From the NCBI RefSeq assembly GCF_000739375.1, contig NZ_CP006704.1:1302001-1366000 (forward strand): 64,000 nucleotides of DNA, given 5' to 3'. Position 1 is the first letter of the stretch; the number at the start of each line of letters is the position of its first letter. The position numbers and the translations under genes were made by a program. The stretch is from Comamonas testosteroni TK102 (GTDB taxonomy: Bacteria > Pseudomonadota > Gammaproteobacteria > Burkholderiales > Burkholderiaceae_C). Shown piece by piece: positions 50,220 to 62,740 of the stretch. The notes beneath the pieces were generated by a model, which saw only the letters and a program-made list of their open reading frames with translations, was not told the origin of the DNA and did no database searches.

Positions 50220-51479
50220 TCACTCGGACAGGCACTCCGTCCAGCTCAGCGCCTGCAGATGTGCTTGATTGATGTCCCGGTGCTCCAGCTCCAGGCTGCA
50301 GGCGCTGCGGTCGAACTGCTCCTGGTCATGACTCTCGCAGGCCTTGGTGAGCATCAGCAACTCGCCCAGAATGCCTTCGTGATGCAGCAGGGCGGCGGAC
50401 ACCGATTCGGATACCGGAATCAGTGCCAGTGCCGCGGGCAAGGGCATGCCCAGCATGCGGTCCAGCATGGAGAACATGCCGCAGATGAAGGCCAGATCGG
50501 CATCGGTTTCGGTCAGCGAGTGCTTGGCCAGCAGCTCCATCAGGCGGCCGCGAATCACGGCGGTCTGGCCTACGGCCGGTGGCGGGCCGCCATCGCGGGC
50601 GGCTGTCAGCAGCATGGCGGCCCAGCGGAACAGCTTGTTCAGGCCGAGCATCATCACGGCCTGCTTGAACGAGGTGATCTGGCGATGGGCCCCAAAGCTG
50701 GCCGAGTTGATGAGGCGCAGCAGGTTGAAGGCCAGGGCTGCGTCCTTCTTGAGAACTTCCTCGATCGCATCGGTGCTGGCCTGCTCGCGCACCAGTGTCA
50801 GCAACTGGATGATGCTTTGCTGCGTGGGAGTCAGCAGGCGGGTCTGCATCACTGTTGGGCGGGCAAACCAGAAACCCTGGAAAAGCTCGATGCCCAGGCG
50901 CTGGCCCAGCTCATGCTGGTGGGCACTTTCAACCTTCTCGGCAATCAGTTCGGCGCGGGTGTGGCGGTTGGCAAACTTGACCAGCACCGTGAGCTGGTCC
51001 GGCGCCAGCGTGGAAAGATCGAGCTTGATGTAGTCGGCCAGCGGCAGCCAGGCCGCATACACCGACTCCAGCACCGTGTGGTTGAAGGCCAGATGAAAGC
51101 CCTGCTCCTTGAGTGCCAAGAGCGTGGGCAGGCGGGCCGCAACCTCATGCACGGCGGCATGGCCCAGAGGAGGGATCTCCAGCACCACCTTGTCGGCCGG
51201 CAGCAGCTCCAGATGCTCGCCGGTCAGACCTTCGTGGGTGCAGTTCACGAACATGAGCTTGGTGCCGACCAGATCTTCCTCGCCCGCATGCGTGAGGGCC
51301 GCAAAGATCAGCGTCGCGTCTGAGGCCATGGTGTGACCATAGGGCGAGCGCGAGCGGTTGAACAGCTCGTAGCCAATGATTTGCTGCAGCCCGTTGACGA
51401 TGGGCTGACGTGCAATCATGCCTTTGGACAGGTTGCGCGGCGAGGCGAATGCCTGGTCCTCTATGGTTTGTTCACTCAT
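50220..51479 (-). CDS. EAL-HDOD signalling protein, paralogue of the following gene
   Basis: 419 residues, same architecture. EAL-like: IARQPIVNGLQQIIGYELFNR (ELF for EAL) and LAFNHTV for the catalytic loop; IAEKVES is kept. HDOD: LKKDAALAFNLLRLINSASFGAHRQITSFKQAVMMLGLNKLFRWAAMLL. The stretch around AVGQTAV(V/I)RGRLMELL is nearly identical in the two proteins, which points to tandem duplication. Upstream lies a 160-bp spacer with a likely promoter. Target unknown. Confidence 0.92.
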   Translation of the reverse strand: MSEQTIEDQAFASPRNLSKGMIARQPIVNGLQQIIGYELFNRSRSPYGHTMASDATLIFAALTHAGEEDLVGTKLMFVNCTHEGLTGEHLELLPADKVVLEIPPLGHAAVHEVAARLPTLLALKEQGFHLAFNHTVLESVYAAWLPLADYIKLDLSTLAPDQLTVLVKFANRHTRAELIAEKVESAHQHELGQRLGIELFQGFWFARPTVMQTRLLTPTQQSIIQLLTLVREQASTDAIEEVLKKDAALAFNLLRLINSASFGAHRQITSFKQAVMMLGLNKLFRWAAMLLTAARDGGPPPAVGQTAVIRGRLMELLAKHSLTETDADLAFICGMFSMLDRMLGMPLPAALALIPVSESVSAALLHHEGILGELLMLTKACESHDQEQFDRSACSLELEHRDINQAHLQALSWTECLSE

Positions 51480-51640
51480 TGCTGCATGACATCGGTGTGA
51501 GAAATGGTTGGCGGTGCCGGTTATTGTAAGAATGAGCCGATCATAGTGTCAGCTTCATTCGTTCAGGCAGTTTGCGCAAACAACTTCGGCAGGCGGCCCC
51601 GAACTCACTGTCGATTTTTGATTCGAGTCAAGAAAAGAGC

Positions 51641-52447
51641 CTAGATCTGTTGCAGCCAGGCGATTTCGGTCGCAGTGAAGCCTGCGGCGCGGCGCGCCTT
51701 CTCGTTGAAGGGCGGTCGCAGGCGCGGCGCTTCATAGCGGGCCGTCAGCTCCAGATACCAGGACTCGGGGTCGAGGCCGTTTTTCTCGCACAGCCAGCGA
51801 TACCAGTGATTGCCTATGGCGACATGGCCGACTTCCTCGCGCAGGATGATGTCCAGGATGTCGCAGGCCGCCAGCGCATCGGGCGCATGGGTGTTGCGCA
51901 GCTTGTTCTGGATTTGCGGCGTGGCGTCCAGGCCGCGCGCTTCCAGGGTTCTGGGAACCAGGGCCATGCGGGCCACGATGTCTCCCGAGGTTTTCTCGCA
52001 CATGGTCCACAGGCCCTGGTGGGCCGGGTGGTCGCCATAGTCCTGTCCGTGGTGCTGGCGCAGGTGGTCGCGCAGCAGGCGGAAATGCTTGGCTTCCTCG
52101 GCGGCCACCTGCAGCCAGTCGTGGTAGTACTGCCCGGGCATGCCGTCGAAGCGCCAGACGGCATCCAGTGCGAGGTTGATGGCATTGAACTCGATGTGCG
52201 CTATGGCGTGGATGAGCACGGCCCGGCCTTCGAGGGTGGCCGGCGAGCGGCGCGCCACGGCTGTGTGGTGCCTGAGCTCGGGCCGGGCCGGACGGCCGGG
52301 CAGCTCGGACTCGGCAACCACCGGTACCGGGGCGGTTTCTGCTATTGAATAGAGAGCTTTTTGCGTATGCAGTTCAATGGCTGCGGCGGCTTTCTGCTCT
52401 GGGTCTGCAAGACACAAGACCTCTAGCGCGCGATGACGTAACTCCAT
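51641..52447 (-). CDS. COG2833 (DUF455) ferritin-like protein
   Basis: 268 residues. A diiron-carboxylate four-helix protein: HIEFNAINLALDAVWRF, QVAAEEAKHFRLLRDHL and LREEVGHVAIGNHWYRWLCE supply the E..ExxH ligands. The family is related to the tRNA hydroxylase MiaE group, but its substrate is unproved. The start at 52447 is chosen. Residues 18-40 (QKAAAAIELHTQKALYSIAE) are encoded by a stretch resembling the dispersed repeat. Divergent from the gamma-carbonic anhydrase gene across a 50-bp spacer. Confidence 0.88.
   Translation of the reverse strand: MELRHRALEVLCLADPEQKAAAAIELHTQKALYSIAETAPVPVVAESELPGRPARPELRHHTAVARRSPATLEGRAVLIHAIAHIEFNAINLALDAVWRFDGMPGQYYHDWLQVAAEEAKHFRLLRDHLRQHHGQDYGDHPAHQGLWTMCEKTSGDIVARMALVPRTLEARGLDATPQIQNKLRNTHAPDALAACDILDIILREEVGHVAIGNHWYRWLCEKNGLDPESWYLELTARYEAPRLRPPFNEKARRAAGFTATEIAWLQQI
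52340..52380 (+). repeat. dispersed repeat copy inside the DUF455 reading frame
   Basis: TGCTATTGAATAGAGAGCTT and TTTGCGTATGC resemble the intergenic copy at 33262. Here they are read in frame near the N-terminus of the ferritin-like protein. The match is partial and boundaries are approximate. Confidence 0.4.
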
Positions 52448-52497
52448 CCCTACAATTCTAGGTTCTATAAAGAAGCAGCCCACTGGGAGACAAGCAC

Positions 52498-53022
52498 ATG
52501 GCAATTTACGAACTCGACGGCGTTGCGCCGCAGATCGACGAGACCGCCTGGGTGGCCGACAGCGCCGAGGTCATGGGCCGCGTCAAGCTGGACCGGGACG
52601 CCAGCGTCTGGTTCGGAGTCGTCATTCGTGGGGACACCGAAAACATCAGCATCGGTGCGGGCTCCAACATCCAGGATGCCAGCGTGCTGCATGCCGATTT
52701 CGGCAAACCGCTGACGGTGGGTTGCAATGTGACGGTTGGCCACCAAGTAATGCTGCATGGCTGCACGATTGGCGATGGCTCGCTCATCGGTATAGGTGCA
52801 GTGGTGCTCAACGGCGCCAGGATCGGCAGGAACTGCCTGGTGGGCGCTGGCTCGCTGGTGACCGAGGGCAAGGAGTTCCCCGACGGCTCCATGATCCTCG
52901 GCAGTCCTGCCAAGGTCGTGCGCGAGCTCTCGCCGCAGCAGATCGAAGGTCTGGGCCAGAGCGCCAGAAACTATGTTGAAAATGCTCGCCGCTTCAAGCG
53001 CGGCTTGCGCAAGCTGGGCTGA
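52498..53022 (+). CDS. gamma-class carbonic anhydrase-family protein
   Basis: 174 residues of left-handed beta-helix hexapeptide repeats ([37 protein letters not shown]). The three zinc histidines of the class are at H65 (VLHADFG), H82 and H87 ([10 protein letters not shown]). Proteins of this length (YrdA/PaaY/Cam-like) are trimeric; some hydrate CO2 and some hydrolyse thioesters. GGGAG precedes the ATG. hslO follows 30 bp later in the same direction. Confidence 0.92.
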   Translation: MAIYELDGVAPQIDETAWVADSAEVMGRVKLDRDASVWFGVVIRGDTENISIGAGSNIQDASVLHADFGKPLTVGCNVTVGHQVMLHGCTIGDGSLIGIGAVVLNGARIGRNCLVGAGSLVTEGKEFPDGSMILGSPAKVVRELSPQQIEGLGQSARNYVENARRFKRGLRKLG

Positions 53023-53052
53023 GGGCCCGGCTTTTTACCGGAATCGATTAGC

Positions 53053-54060
53053 GTGTCTGAACTGCATAAATTCATTTTTGACGGCCTGCCCGTGCGTGGT
53101 GCCATCGTCCGCCTGACTGACTCCTGGCAGGATATCCTGCGGCGCCGTGCCGGCAACAAGGACACCGGTGCCTACCCCGAGGCCGTCAGCACCTTGCTTG
53201 GCGAGATGACGGCAGCCGGTGTGCTCATGCAGTCCAACATCAAGTTCAATGGCGCGCTGGTGTTTCAGGTCATGGGTGACGGTCCGGTCAAACTGGCCGT
53301 GGCCGAAGTGCAGTCGGATCTGAGCATGCGCGCCACGGCATCGCTGGTGGGCGAGGCCAATCTGCCCCTGCGCGGCCAGCTGGCTCCGCTGGCAGAGCTG
53401 GTCAACGCCCATGGCGCGGGCCGCTGTGCCGTCACGCTGGACCCCAAGGACCGTCAGCCCGGTCAGAACCCCTATCAGGGCGTGGTGCCGCTCAACGATG
53501 CTGCCGGTGGCCGCTTCGAGCGCCTGTCGGATGCGCTGCAGTTCTACATGATGCAGTCCGAGCAGCTCGACACCGTGATGGTGCTGGCCGCCAATGACCA
53601 GATTGCCGCCGGCCTGATGCTGCAGCGCATGCCTGTGAAGGGCGAGGCGAATCTGGCCGCAGCTACCGAAAGCGGTGATGCCGAGCACGATGCCCAGGGC
53701 CTGAACGAGGAATACAACCGCATTGCCACACTGGCCTCCAGCCTGACGCAGCAAGAGCTGTTGACGCTGGATGTGGAAACCATTTTGCGGCGCCTGTTCT
53801 GGGAGGAGAAGCTGCTGCGCTTCGCTCCTCAGGCCGACGAGCAGGCACCGCGTTTCGCCTGCACCTGCAGCCGTGACCGGGTGGCTGCCATGCTGACATC
53901 GCTGGGCGAGGAAGAGGTGGATTCCATCGTGGCCGAGCGCGGCAGGATCGAAGTGGGTTGCGACTTCTGCGGCCAGCAGTACCAGTTCGATGCCATCGAC
54001 GCGGCACGTCTGTTCACCGACGTGCAAAAGCAGCCTCCCAGCTCCAGCTCGGTGCAGTAA
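53053..54060 (+). CDS. hslO: redox-regulated chaperone Hsp33
   Basis: 335 residues. Begins SELHKFIFDGLPVRGAIVRL, the Hsp33 start. The C-terminal zinc redox switch is intact: CTC in RFACTCSRDRVAAML and CDFC in VGCDFCGQQYQF, the CxC...CxxC pattern whose oxidation activates holdase activity. The start is GTG. It probably shares a transcript with the carbonic anhydrase-like gene. A short GC hairpin (54076-54094) follows but has no long T-run. Confidence 0.94.
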   Translation: MSELHKFIFDGLPVRGAIVRLTDSWQDILRRRAGNKDTGAYPEAVSTLLGEMTAAGVLMQSNIKFNGALVFQVMGDGPVKLAVAEVQSDLSMRATASLVGEANLPLRGQLAPLAELVNAHGAGRCAVTLDPKDRQPGQNPYQGVVPLNDAAGGRFERLSDALQFYMMQSEQLDTVMVLAANDQIAAGLMLQRMPVKGEANLAAATESGDAEHDAQGLNEEYNRIATLASSLTQQELLTLDVETILRRLFWEEKLLRFAPQADEQAPRFACTCSRDRVAAMLTSLGEEEVDSIVAERGRIEVGCDFCGQQYQFDAIDAARLFTDVQKQPPSSSSVQ

Positions 54061-54158
54061 GGCTCGCTGCCTGGTGCCTGCTGTCGCAGCAGGCCTTTGA
54101 GCTGGGACAGCATACGGGCATGGCGCAAGACCCGCCAGTCTCTGCGCCGGGATGCGCC

Positions 54159-54701
54159 TCAGCAGGCGTTTTTCAGGGCTTCGAACAGCGCCAGTTCGCA
54201 CTCGGGATCGCCGCATTGCTCACAGGCCCTGCGGCGTATTTTCTGGCTGGAATTCCAGGGGTTCTGGCTTGAGATCCAGTCCCAGTCTGCGGTTGGGGCC
54301 GTGAACTTGAGAGATGCGGCCAGTTGCTGCCATTGGGCAGACGGCCTGCCGTAGAGCATCACATAGCTTTGTGCACGTGCGTGCAGCAGTTCACGCCACC
54401 GGCTGATCTGCTGCGCGATGGCCGGATCCGGGTCGGCATCGCGCCAATCCTGTCCCAGCACATAGACCAGGGCATCGGTCGGCCATTCGTCGCCGGCCGC
54501 AGGGGCCATGCATTGCCAGGGGCTGGCCAGGCCGGCATCCAGACGGGCCTGCAGCAAGCCATGCGCCATGCTGCGCGCCAGGGCATGGGGAGCGCCCAGC
54601 AGCACCACCGTAGGCGCAGGAACAGCAAAGCCAGCGCGGGGCTGGCTTCGGGACGGAGCGGGCGCTGGATCAGCGCCTGGAAACCTGAATATAGATTTCA
54701 T
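54159..54701 (-). CDS. uncharacterised protein with C-terminal cysteine cluster, overlapping ftsB
   Basis: 180 residues, not recognised. MKSIFRFPG starts inside the last 32 bases of ftsB in another frame, so translation is probably coupled. The middle (TVVLLGAPHALARSMAHGLLQARLDAGLASPWQCMAPA) is hydrophobic and looks like a Rossmann-type strand-loop-helix. The C-terminus holds CEQCGDPECE, three cysteines that could bind a metal. No membrane helix or signal peptide. Codon use matches the neighbours, so I regard it as real. Confidence 0.65.
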   Translation of the reverse strand: MKSIFRFPGADPAPAPSRSQPRAGFAVPAPTVVLLGAPHALARSMAHGLLQARLDAGLASPWQCMAPAAGDEWPTDALVYVLGQDWRDADPDPAIAQQISRWRELLHARAQSYVMLYGRPSAQWQQLAASLKFTAPTADWDWISSQNPWNSSQKIRRRACEQCGDPECELALFEALKNAC

Positions 54702-54948
54702 TGGGTTTGACCATGCCCAGCTCGTAGCGGGCCTTTTCTTCCACGGTGGACAGGCCGTCCTTGAGGTCGTTGACCTCGGACTGCAATCTGTCGTTTTCCG
54801 TTTTTTCGAGGGCGTTGGCCGCGTACTGGTCATTGATCTGCTGCTGCAGCTCGTGCACATAGGCCATGCTGCCATTGCCCAGCCAGAGCTGGGCATGAAT
54901 GGCGGTCAGCAAGACCAGCAATGTGACACAGACGACGCGGTTGACCAT
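54670..54948 (-). CDS. ftsB: cell division protein FtsB
   Basis: 92 residues: a short cytoplasmic start, one membrane helix (VVCVTLLVLLTAIHAQLWLG), then a coiled coil (VHELQQQINDQYAANALEKTENDRLQSEVNDLK) and the C-terminal GLSTVEEKARYELGMVKPNEIYIQV typical of FtsB. It joins FtsL and FtsQ in the divisome. It follows eno, the common arrangement. The start is the ATG at 54948, giving the usual length. Confidence 0.94.
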   Translation of the reverse strand: MVNRVVCVTLLVLLTAIHAQLWLGNGSMAYVHELQQQINDQYAANALEKTENDRLQSEVNDLKDGLSTVEEKARYELGMVKPNEIYIQVSRR

Positions 54949-55024
54949 ACAAAAACCTGGTGGAATCAAGGGTAAGCGCCCTGGCCGCAAAGCGGCTGCC
55001 GGGCACTTACTTCAGCTGCGCACT

Positions 55025-56359
<1,335 letters not shown>

Positions 56360-56368
56360 TCATGAAAT

Positions 56369-56415
56369 CACGCCCAAGCGCTTGTGCATGAAGCCCAAGC
56401 TGCTATCAAAATTGT
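56369..56415 (-). repeat. dispersed repeat copy in the eno leader
   Basis: Read leftward: TTTTGATAGCAGCTTGGGCT, then TCATGCACAAGCGCTTGGGC, close to the copy at 41551. It lies about 60-105 bases before the eno start codon and may be transcribed. Confidence 0.55.
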
Positions 56416-56591
56416 GAAGCCGACTCTTCTCCACATGCTGCGCGCGCGCCATGCACGCGACGAGTATGGAAGAGGCTGCGGCGGCTATTGTGCACAAATT
56501 TGGTGGGCCGCTTTTGCCTTGACGTGTTGCAGCCGTCGAATTTCTTGTGCAAGACGTTTCTGTGCAAGCATTCAGACACAAAAGCGGATAC

Positions 56592-56631
56592 AAAAAAGGC
56601 ATGACGCCACGCTTCATCGTGTCGTCATGCC
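56592..56631 (-). terminator. rho-independent terminator downstream of kdsA
   Basis: Read leftward: GGCATGACG, a mismatch, CACG, a six-base loop, CGTG, a mismatch, CGTCATGCC and TTTTTT. It should end the pyrG-kdsA transcript before eno. Confidence 0.8.
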
Positions 56632-56745
56632 GGGGTGCACCATCTGCTCAGACGCCGGGGGCCGCCTTGGGGCGGCCCGGGCGTATGGACATGCAGGCCT
56701 GCGGTGAGGCCTTCATGCCGGTGCTGATGCGCTGTGGTTGCATGC

Positions 56746-57603
56746 TCAGGCCTGGAAGTGGTCTTCCAGGAAGCCGTTGCGCTTGGTCACATCGTCCAGC
56801 GCCACCAGGGTTTCGAGCAGGGCCTTCATGTGCTTGAGCGGCACGGCATTGGGGCCGTCCGACAGGGCGTTGCAGGGATCGGGATGGGTTTCCATGAACA
56901 GGCCTGCCACGCCCACGGCCACGGCCGCACGCGAGAGCACGGGCACCATCTCGCGCATGCCGCCGCTGGAGGTGCCGTTGCCGCCGGGCAACTGCACGCT
57001 GTGGGTGGCGTCGAACACGACAGGGGCGCCGGTTTCGCGCATGATGGCCAGCGAGCGCATGTCGCTGACCAGATTGTTGTAGCCAAAGCTGGCGCCGCGT
57101 TCGCAGGCCGTGAAGCTGTCTGCGGGCAGGCCCGCTTCCACAGCCGCAGCACGGGCCTTGTCGATGACATTCTTCATGTCATGCGGGGCCAGGAACTGGC
57201 CCTTCTTGATGTTCACGGGCTTGCCCGACTGGGCCACGGCGCGGATGAAGTCCGTCTGGCGGCACAGGAAGGCGGGGGTCTGCAGCATGTCGACGACAGA
57301 CGCCACATAAGGCACTTCGGCTTCGGTGTGCACATCGGTGAGGATGGGCACGTTCAATTCCTTCTTCACCTTGGCGAGGATTTCCAGGCCTTTTTCCATG
57401 CCGGGGCCGCGAAAGCTGGTGCCCGAGGAACGGTTGGCCTTGTCGAAGCTGCTCTTGAAGATGAAGTGGATTCCCAGCGAGGAGGTGATTTCCTTGAGTT
57501 GCCCGGCCACATCCATCTGCAGCTGTTCGGATTCGACCACGCAAGGGCCGGCGATCAGAAAGAAGCGCTTGTCCAGACCAATATCAAAGCCGCAGAGTTT
57601 CAT
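56746..57603 (-). CDS. kdsA: 3-deoxy-D-manno-octulosonate 8-phosphate synthase
   Basis: 285 residues. It condenses phosphoenolpyruvate with arabinose 5-phosphate for Kdo and lipid A core synthesis. Motifs: [81 protein letters not shown] and [13 protein letters not shown]. The ATG at 57603 has AAGGAA before it. It follows pyrG on the same strand across a repeat-rich 149-bp spacer. Confidence 0.97.
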   Translation of the reverse strand: MKLCGFDIGLDKRFFLIAGPCVVESEQLQMDVAGQLKEITSSLGIHFIFKSSFDKANRSSGTSFRGPGMEKGLEILAKVKKELNVPILTDVHTEAEVPYVASVVDMLQTPAFLCRQTDFIRAVAQSGKPVNIKKGQFLAPHDMKNVIDKARAAAVEAGLPADSFTACERGASFGYNNLVSDMRSLAIMRETGAPVVFDATHSVQLPGGNGTSSGGMREMVPVLSRAAVAVGVAGLFMETHPDPCNALSDGPNAVPLKHMKALLETLVALDDVTKRNGFLEDHFQA

Positions 57604-57635
57604 GGGGGTTCCTTTTTGCACGCCGTGCATGCTTC

Positions 57636-57735
57636 AAAAACTGAAGCTGCCAGCGCTCTATGTTGAATGAATTCAACATCATTTGATGCTGAAGTCATTG
57701 ATTTTCAAGCGCTGGCAGCTCCTATTTCAGGATTG
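57636..57735 (-). repeat. composite inverted repeat between pyrG and kdsA
   Basis: AGCTGCCAGCGCT (57645-57657) and its exact complement (57708-57720) enclose an inner hairpin, ATGTTGAAT-GA-ATTCAACAT (57660-57679). The outer words belong to the dispersed repeat family. It should form a branched structure in the pyrG-kdsA mRNA. Confidence 0.7.
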
Positions 57736-57752
57736 ATTCCGGAGGAAGGGAA

Positions 57753-59504
<1,752 letters not shown>

Positions 59505-59527
59505 TCAGGTCTGATAAATTGCGCAGC

Positions 59528-60754
59528 ATGAATGACGTGTTCGCAGGCAAACATCTGGTGCTGGGTCTCTCCGGAGGCGTGGCTTGTTACAAATCGGCCA
59601 TGCTGTGCCGCTTGCTGGTCCAGGCCGGTGCCACGGTGCAGGTGGTCATGACGGAGGCGGCCGAGCAGTTCATGACGGCCGTCACCATGCAGGCGCTTTC
59701 TGGGCGCGCAGTCTACACCTCCCAGTGGGATGTGCGCGAACCCAACAACATGCCCCACATCAATCTGAGCCGGGACGCCGATGCCATTCTCATCGCGCCT
59801 TGCAGTGCGGACTTCATCGCGCGCCTGGTGCAGGGCCGCTCGGACGAGCTGCTCAGCCTGATGTGTCTGGCCCGCCCCATGGAGAGTGTGCCTCTGCTGC
59901 TGGCCCCGGCCATGAACCGCGAGATGTGGGCCCACCCCGCGACCCAGCGCAATCTGGCTCAGGTACAAGCCGACGGTGCCCAGGTGCTGGGCGTGGGCAA
60001 CGGCAGCCAGGCCTGCGGCGAGACCGGCGACGGTCGCATGCTGGAGCCCGAGGAAATCATGGAAGAGCTGGCGGCGCACTTCACGGCCAAGAGCCTGCAG
60101 GGCCAGCATCTGCTGGTGACGGCAGGCCCGACCTTCGAGGCGATCGATCCGGTGCGCGGCATCACCAATCTTTCGAGTGGCAAGATGGGCTTTGCGATTG
60201 CCCGAGCGGCGCGCGAGGCCGGTGCCCAGGTCACGCTGGTGGCCGGCCCGGTACATCTGCCCACGCCGCGCGGAGTGACGCGCATCGACGTGCAGTCGGC
60301 GCGCCAGATGCAGGCCGCCGTGCAGTCGCTGGTGGCAGGGGCCTCGATCTTCATTGCCACGGCCGCTGTTGCCGACTGGCGCCCGGCCGAGTTTTCCGAT
60401 CAGAAGATCAAGAAGGACGGATCGGGCGATGTGCCGGCCATGGACTTTGTCGAGAACCCCGACATTCTTGCCGGCGTGGCCCAGTCCGACCAGGCCCGCT
60501 CGGGCAGGCTGTACTGCGTGGGCTTTGCGGCCGAAAGCCATGATCTGCTCAGGCACGCCAGCGCCAAGCGCCTGCGCAAGAGCGTGCCGCTGCTGGTGGG
60601 CAATATCGGCCCCGCCACCTTTGGCAAGGACGACAATGCCCTGCTGCTGATCGACGATCAGGGCTCCAAGGAGCTGCCCCATGCCAGCAAGGACGTGCTG
60701 GCACGCCAGCTGGTCGATGAAATTGCGCAGCGCCTGAGCGCCAAGCGTCCCTGA
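59528..60754 (+). CDS. coaBC: bifunctional phosphopantothenoylcysteine decarboxylase / phosphopantothenate-cysteine ligase
   Basis: 408 residues; two steps of coenzyme A synthesis. The CoaC flavoprotein part comes first ([46 protein letters not shown], and the cysteine loop [18 protein letters not shown]). CoaB follows ([58 protein letters not shown]). The ATG at 59528 is the family start. It diverges from pyrG. The gene behind it, 23 bp on, and dut follow in the same direction. Confidence 0.96.
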   Translation: MNDVFAGKHLVLGLSGGVACYKSAMLCRLLVQAGATVQVVMTEAAEQFMTAVTMQALSGRAVYTSQWDVREPNNMPHINLSRDADAILIAPCSADFIARLVQGRSDELLSLMCLARPMESVPLLLAPAMNREMWAHPATQRNLAQVQADGAQVLGVGNGSQACGETGDGRMLEPEEIMEELAAHFTAKSLQGQHLLVTAGPTFEAIDPVRGITNLSSGKMGFAIARAAREAGAQVTLVAGPVHLPTPRGVTRIDVQSARQMQAAVQSLVAGASIFIATAAVADWRPAEFSDQKIKKDGSGDVPAMDFVENPDILAGVAQSDQARSGRLYCVGFAAESHDLLRHASAKRLRKSVPLLVGNIGPATFGKDDNALLLIDDQGSKELPHASKDVLARQLVDEIAQRLSAKRP

Positions 60755-60777
60755 CCCGTGACCCCAGGAGTCCGAAC

Positions 60778-61296
60778 ATGAAACTCTCCAGCTATGAAGG
60801 CCCGCGCAATGGCGACTATGTGGCCTATGTGGATCAGCTGATGCGAGCCAGTCCCGAGTACCGCCGCACGCTGCGCAGCATCGACGGAGCGATTCAGACC
60901 GCGGTCGTCACGCCCGGCTCCCAGGCTGCCTCGCCCATGTCCCAGCTGCGCAGCACCTTGCAGAAGGCGCGCGACATGGCGGAGCAGGCACAGCAGGTGC
61001 CGGGAGCGCGAACCACGGCGGCCGGCCAAGCGGCCCAGCGCACGGCTGCTGCTCGGCGCCCCAATACGGCCGTGACCAAGCAGGAGGCGCAGCAGCGCTT
61101 CAAGGCCATGGAGCGCCAGATCGAGGCCCAGAAGGCCCAGACCGGCCGCAAGCCCTGGGTGTCTCCGGGCTCGCTGGCGCTGATCGTGGGCGGGGTAATC
61201 CTCTCCCAGTTCATCCAGGGCTTTGGCGTGCTGCTCGCCATCATGGGCCTGATGTCGGCGGTGGGCGGCGTGCTCAGGCGCCTGCAAGGCCGCTGA
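60778..61296 (+). CDS. uncharacterised protein with C-terminal membrane hairpin
   Basis: 172 residues, not recognised. Residues 1-50 ([30 protein letters not shown]) are polar; residues 50-120 are alanine/glutamine-rich and probably helical ([39 protein letters not shown]). Two hydrophobic segments follow ([16 protein letters not shown] and [19 protein letters not shown]). A cytoplasmic coiled-coil-like part anchored by a C-terminal hairpin is the picture. It sits between coaBC and dut on one strand. Codon use is normal. Confidence 0.75.
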   Translation: MKLSSYEGPRNGDYVAYVDQLMRASPEYRRTLRSIDGAIQTAVVTPGSQAASPMSQLRSTLQKARDMAEQAQQVPGARTTAAGQAAQRTAAARRPNTAVTKQEAQQRFKAMERQIEAQKAQTGRKPWVSPGSLALIVGGVILSQFIQGFGVLLAIMGLMSAVGGVLRRLQGR

Positions 61297-61444
61297 CAGG
61301 CACCAGGCGCCGGCTCTTGCCCGGCAGAGGGCACAATGGCGCCCTTCAGGAAAACCGCTGGCGGCTGCATGGCAGCTGCCGCAATGGATGCAAGGCCCGG
61401 TTCACGGGCCTTGTTTCAAGACAGACAAGACTAGCCAGATCCTT

Positions 61445-61894
61445 ATGAATGTTGATGTAAAGATTCTCGATGCGCGCCTGCGCGACAACCTGCCCGCCTA
61501 CGCGACTCCCGGCAGCGCCGGCCTGGACCTGCGTGCCTGCATCGATGCGCCGGTGACGCTGGAGCCCGGCCAGTGGCAGCTGATTCCCACCGGCATGGCC
61601 ATGCATCTCAAGGATCCCCATTACGCAGCGCTGATCCTGCCGCGCTCGGGCATGGGCCACAAGCACGGCATCGTGCTGGGCAATCTGGTCGGTCTGATCG
61701 ACTCCGATTACCAGGGCCAGCTCATGGTCAGCGCCTGGAACCGCTCGCAGACCGCCTTCACGCTGCAGCCCATGGACCGTCTGGCCCAGCTGGTCATCGT
61801 GCCCGTGGTGCAGGCACAGTTCAATCTGGTGGATGACTTTGCCGACGCCAGCGAGCGTGGCGAAGGCGGCTACGGCTCCACCGGCAAGCAGTAA
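61445..61894 (+). CDS. dut: deoxyuridine 5'-triphosphate nucleotidohydrolase
   Basis: 149 residues. All five trimeric dUTPase motifs are seen: [60 protein letters not shown] and [11 protein letters not shown]. It hydrolyses dUTP to dUMP. The start at 61445 ([12 protein letters not shown]) matches the family. Part of the coaBC-to-dut stretch; these genes are neighbours in many Burkholderiales. Confidence 0.97.
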   Translation: MNVDVKILDARLRDNLPAYATPGSAGLDLRACIDAPVTLEPGQWQLIPTGMAMHLKDPHYAALILPRSGMGHKHGIVLGNLVGLIDSDYQGQLMVSAWNRSQTAFTLQPMDRLAQLVIVPVVQAQFNLVDDFADASERGEGGYGSTGKQ

Positions 61895-61924
61895 GCCTGC
61901 CAAAAGGCCCGCACCTCGCGTGAC

Positions 61925-62734
61925 ATGAGCCGCCAGACCCGCCGTCGCTCTGCCTCCTGGACCAGGGTGCAACTGGGCCGTGATCAGCCCATGCGGCGTC
62001 GCCTGCAAAAACGCCACTGGCTGCGTCTGCATGCCGCTCTGACCGGCGGCCTGAGTCTGGCTGCCATGTCCTTGATCAGTCTGTGCCTGCTGCATGCCGG
62101 CGTGCACAGCATGGGGCTGCGCTATGGGCTGGCGCTGGCCTGCGGCTATCTGCTTTATCTGATGCTGGTGCGCCTGTGGGCGGGCTGCATGCTGCGCCGC
62201 GACTGGGATGCGGGCGATGTAGGAGCCGATGTTTCCGGCTCCGGCGGTAAATCAGGCAGTGCCGACGCTGCGGGCTTTGAAAGCGGGCAGGGAGGCTCCT
62301 ACGGCGGCGGCGGTGCCGGCGGCCACTGGGACGATGGCACCGCCGTGCCTGATATTGCGCCTGCGTCTGCGGGCCTGGAGCTGCCCGATGTCGATGTGTC
62401 GGGGCTGGACGCGCTCGATGAAGGCGCCGTGGTGCTCGTGCCGGTGCTGCTGGTCTTTGCCGCCCTGCTGTTGGCGGTCACGGGCATGGGCTCGCTGGTG
62501 TGGCTGGTGTTCGGTGCCGATCTGTTTCTGACCGTGGCGGTAGAGGTGGCGTTTGCGCTGCTGATGACGCGAACCCTCTATGTGGTGGAGCGCGAAGGCT
62601 GGCTGCTGGCCGCGCTGCGCATCAGCTGGAAGCCCGTGCTGGGCGCCCTGGTCGCGGCCGTGGCGCTGGGGCTGCTCGCCGACTGGCTGTTTCCCCAGGC
62701 CGATACCCTGGCACAGGTGCTGCGCAGTCTTTGA
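61925..62734 (+). CDS. uncharacterised membrane protein with glycine-rich loop
   Basis: 269 residues, not recognised. A basic start (MSRQTRRRSASWTRVQLGRDQPMRRRLQKRHW) precedes two helices (about 38-60 and 65-85). A glycine/serine-rich loop follows near 100-140 (GSGGKSGSADAAGFESGQGG, then SYGGGGAGGHWDDG). An acidic stretch and three more helices end it. It is 30 bp behind dut and converges with the histidine kinase gene, six bases between stops. Function unknown. Confidence 0.75.
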   Translation: MSRQTRRRSASWTRVQLGRDQPMRRRLQKRHWLRLHAALTGGLSLAAMSLISLCLLHAGVHSMGLRYGLALACGYLLYLMLVRLWAGCMLRRDWDAGDVGADVSGSGGKSGSADAAGFESGQGGSYGGGGAGGHWDDGTAVPDIAPASAGLELPDVDVSGLDALDEGAVVLVPVLLVFAALLLAVTGMGSLVWLVFGADLFLTVAVEVAFALLMTRTLYVVEREGWLLAALRISWKPVLGALVAAVALGLLADWLFPQADTLAQVLRSL

Positions 62735-62740
62735 TCGGCC

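Noticed and set aside
56360..56617. 85-codon minus-strand frame between kdsA and eno
   Set aside because: It overlaps the terminator, promoter and repeat DNA and has no ribosome site or family feature.
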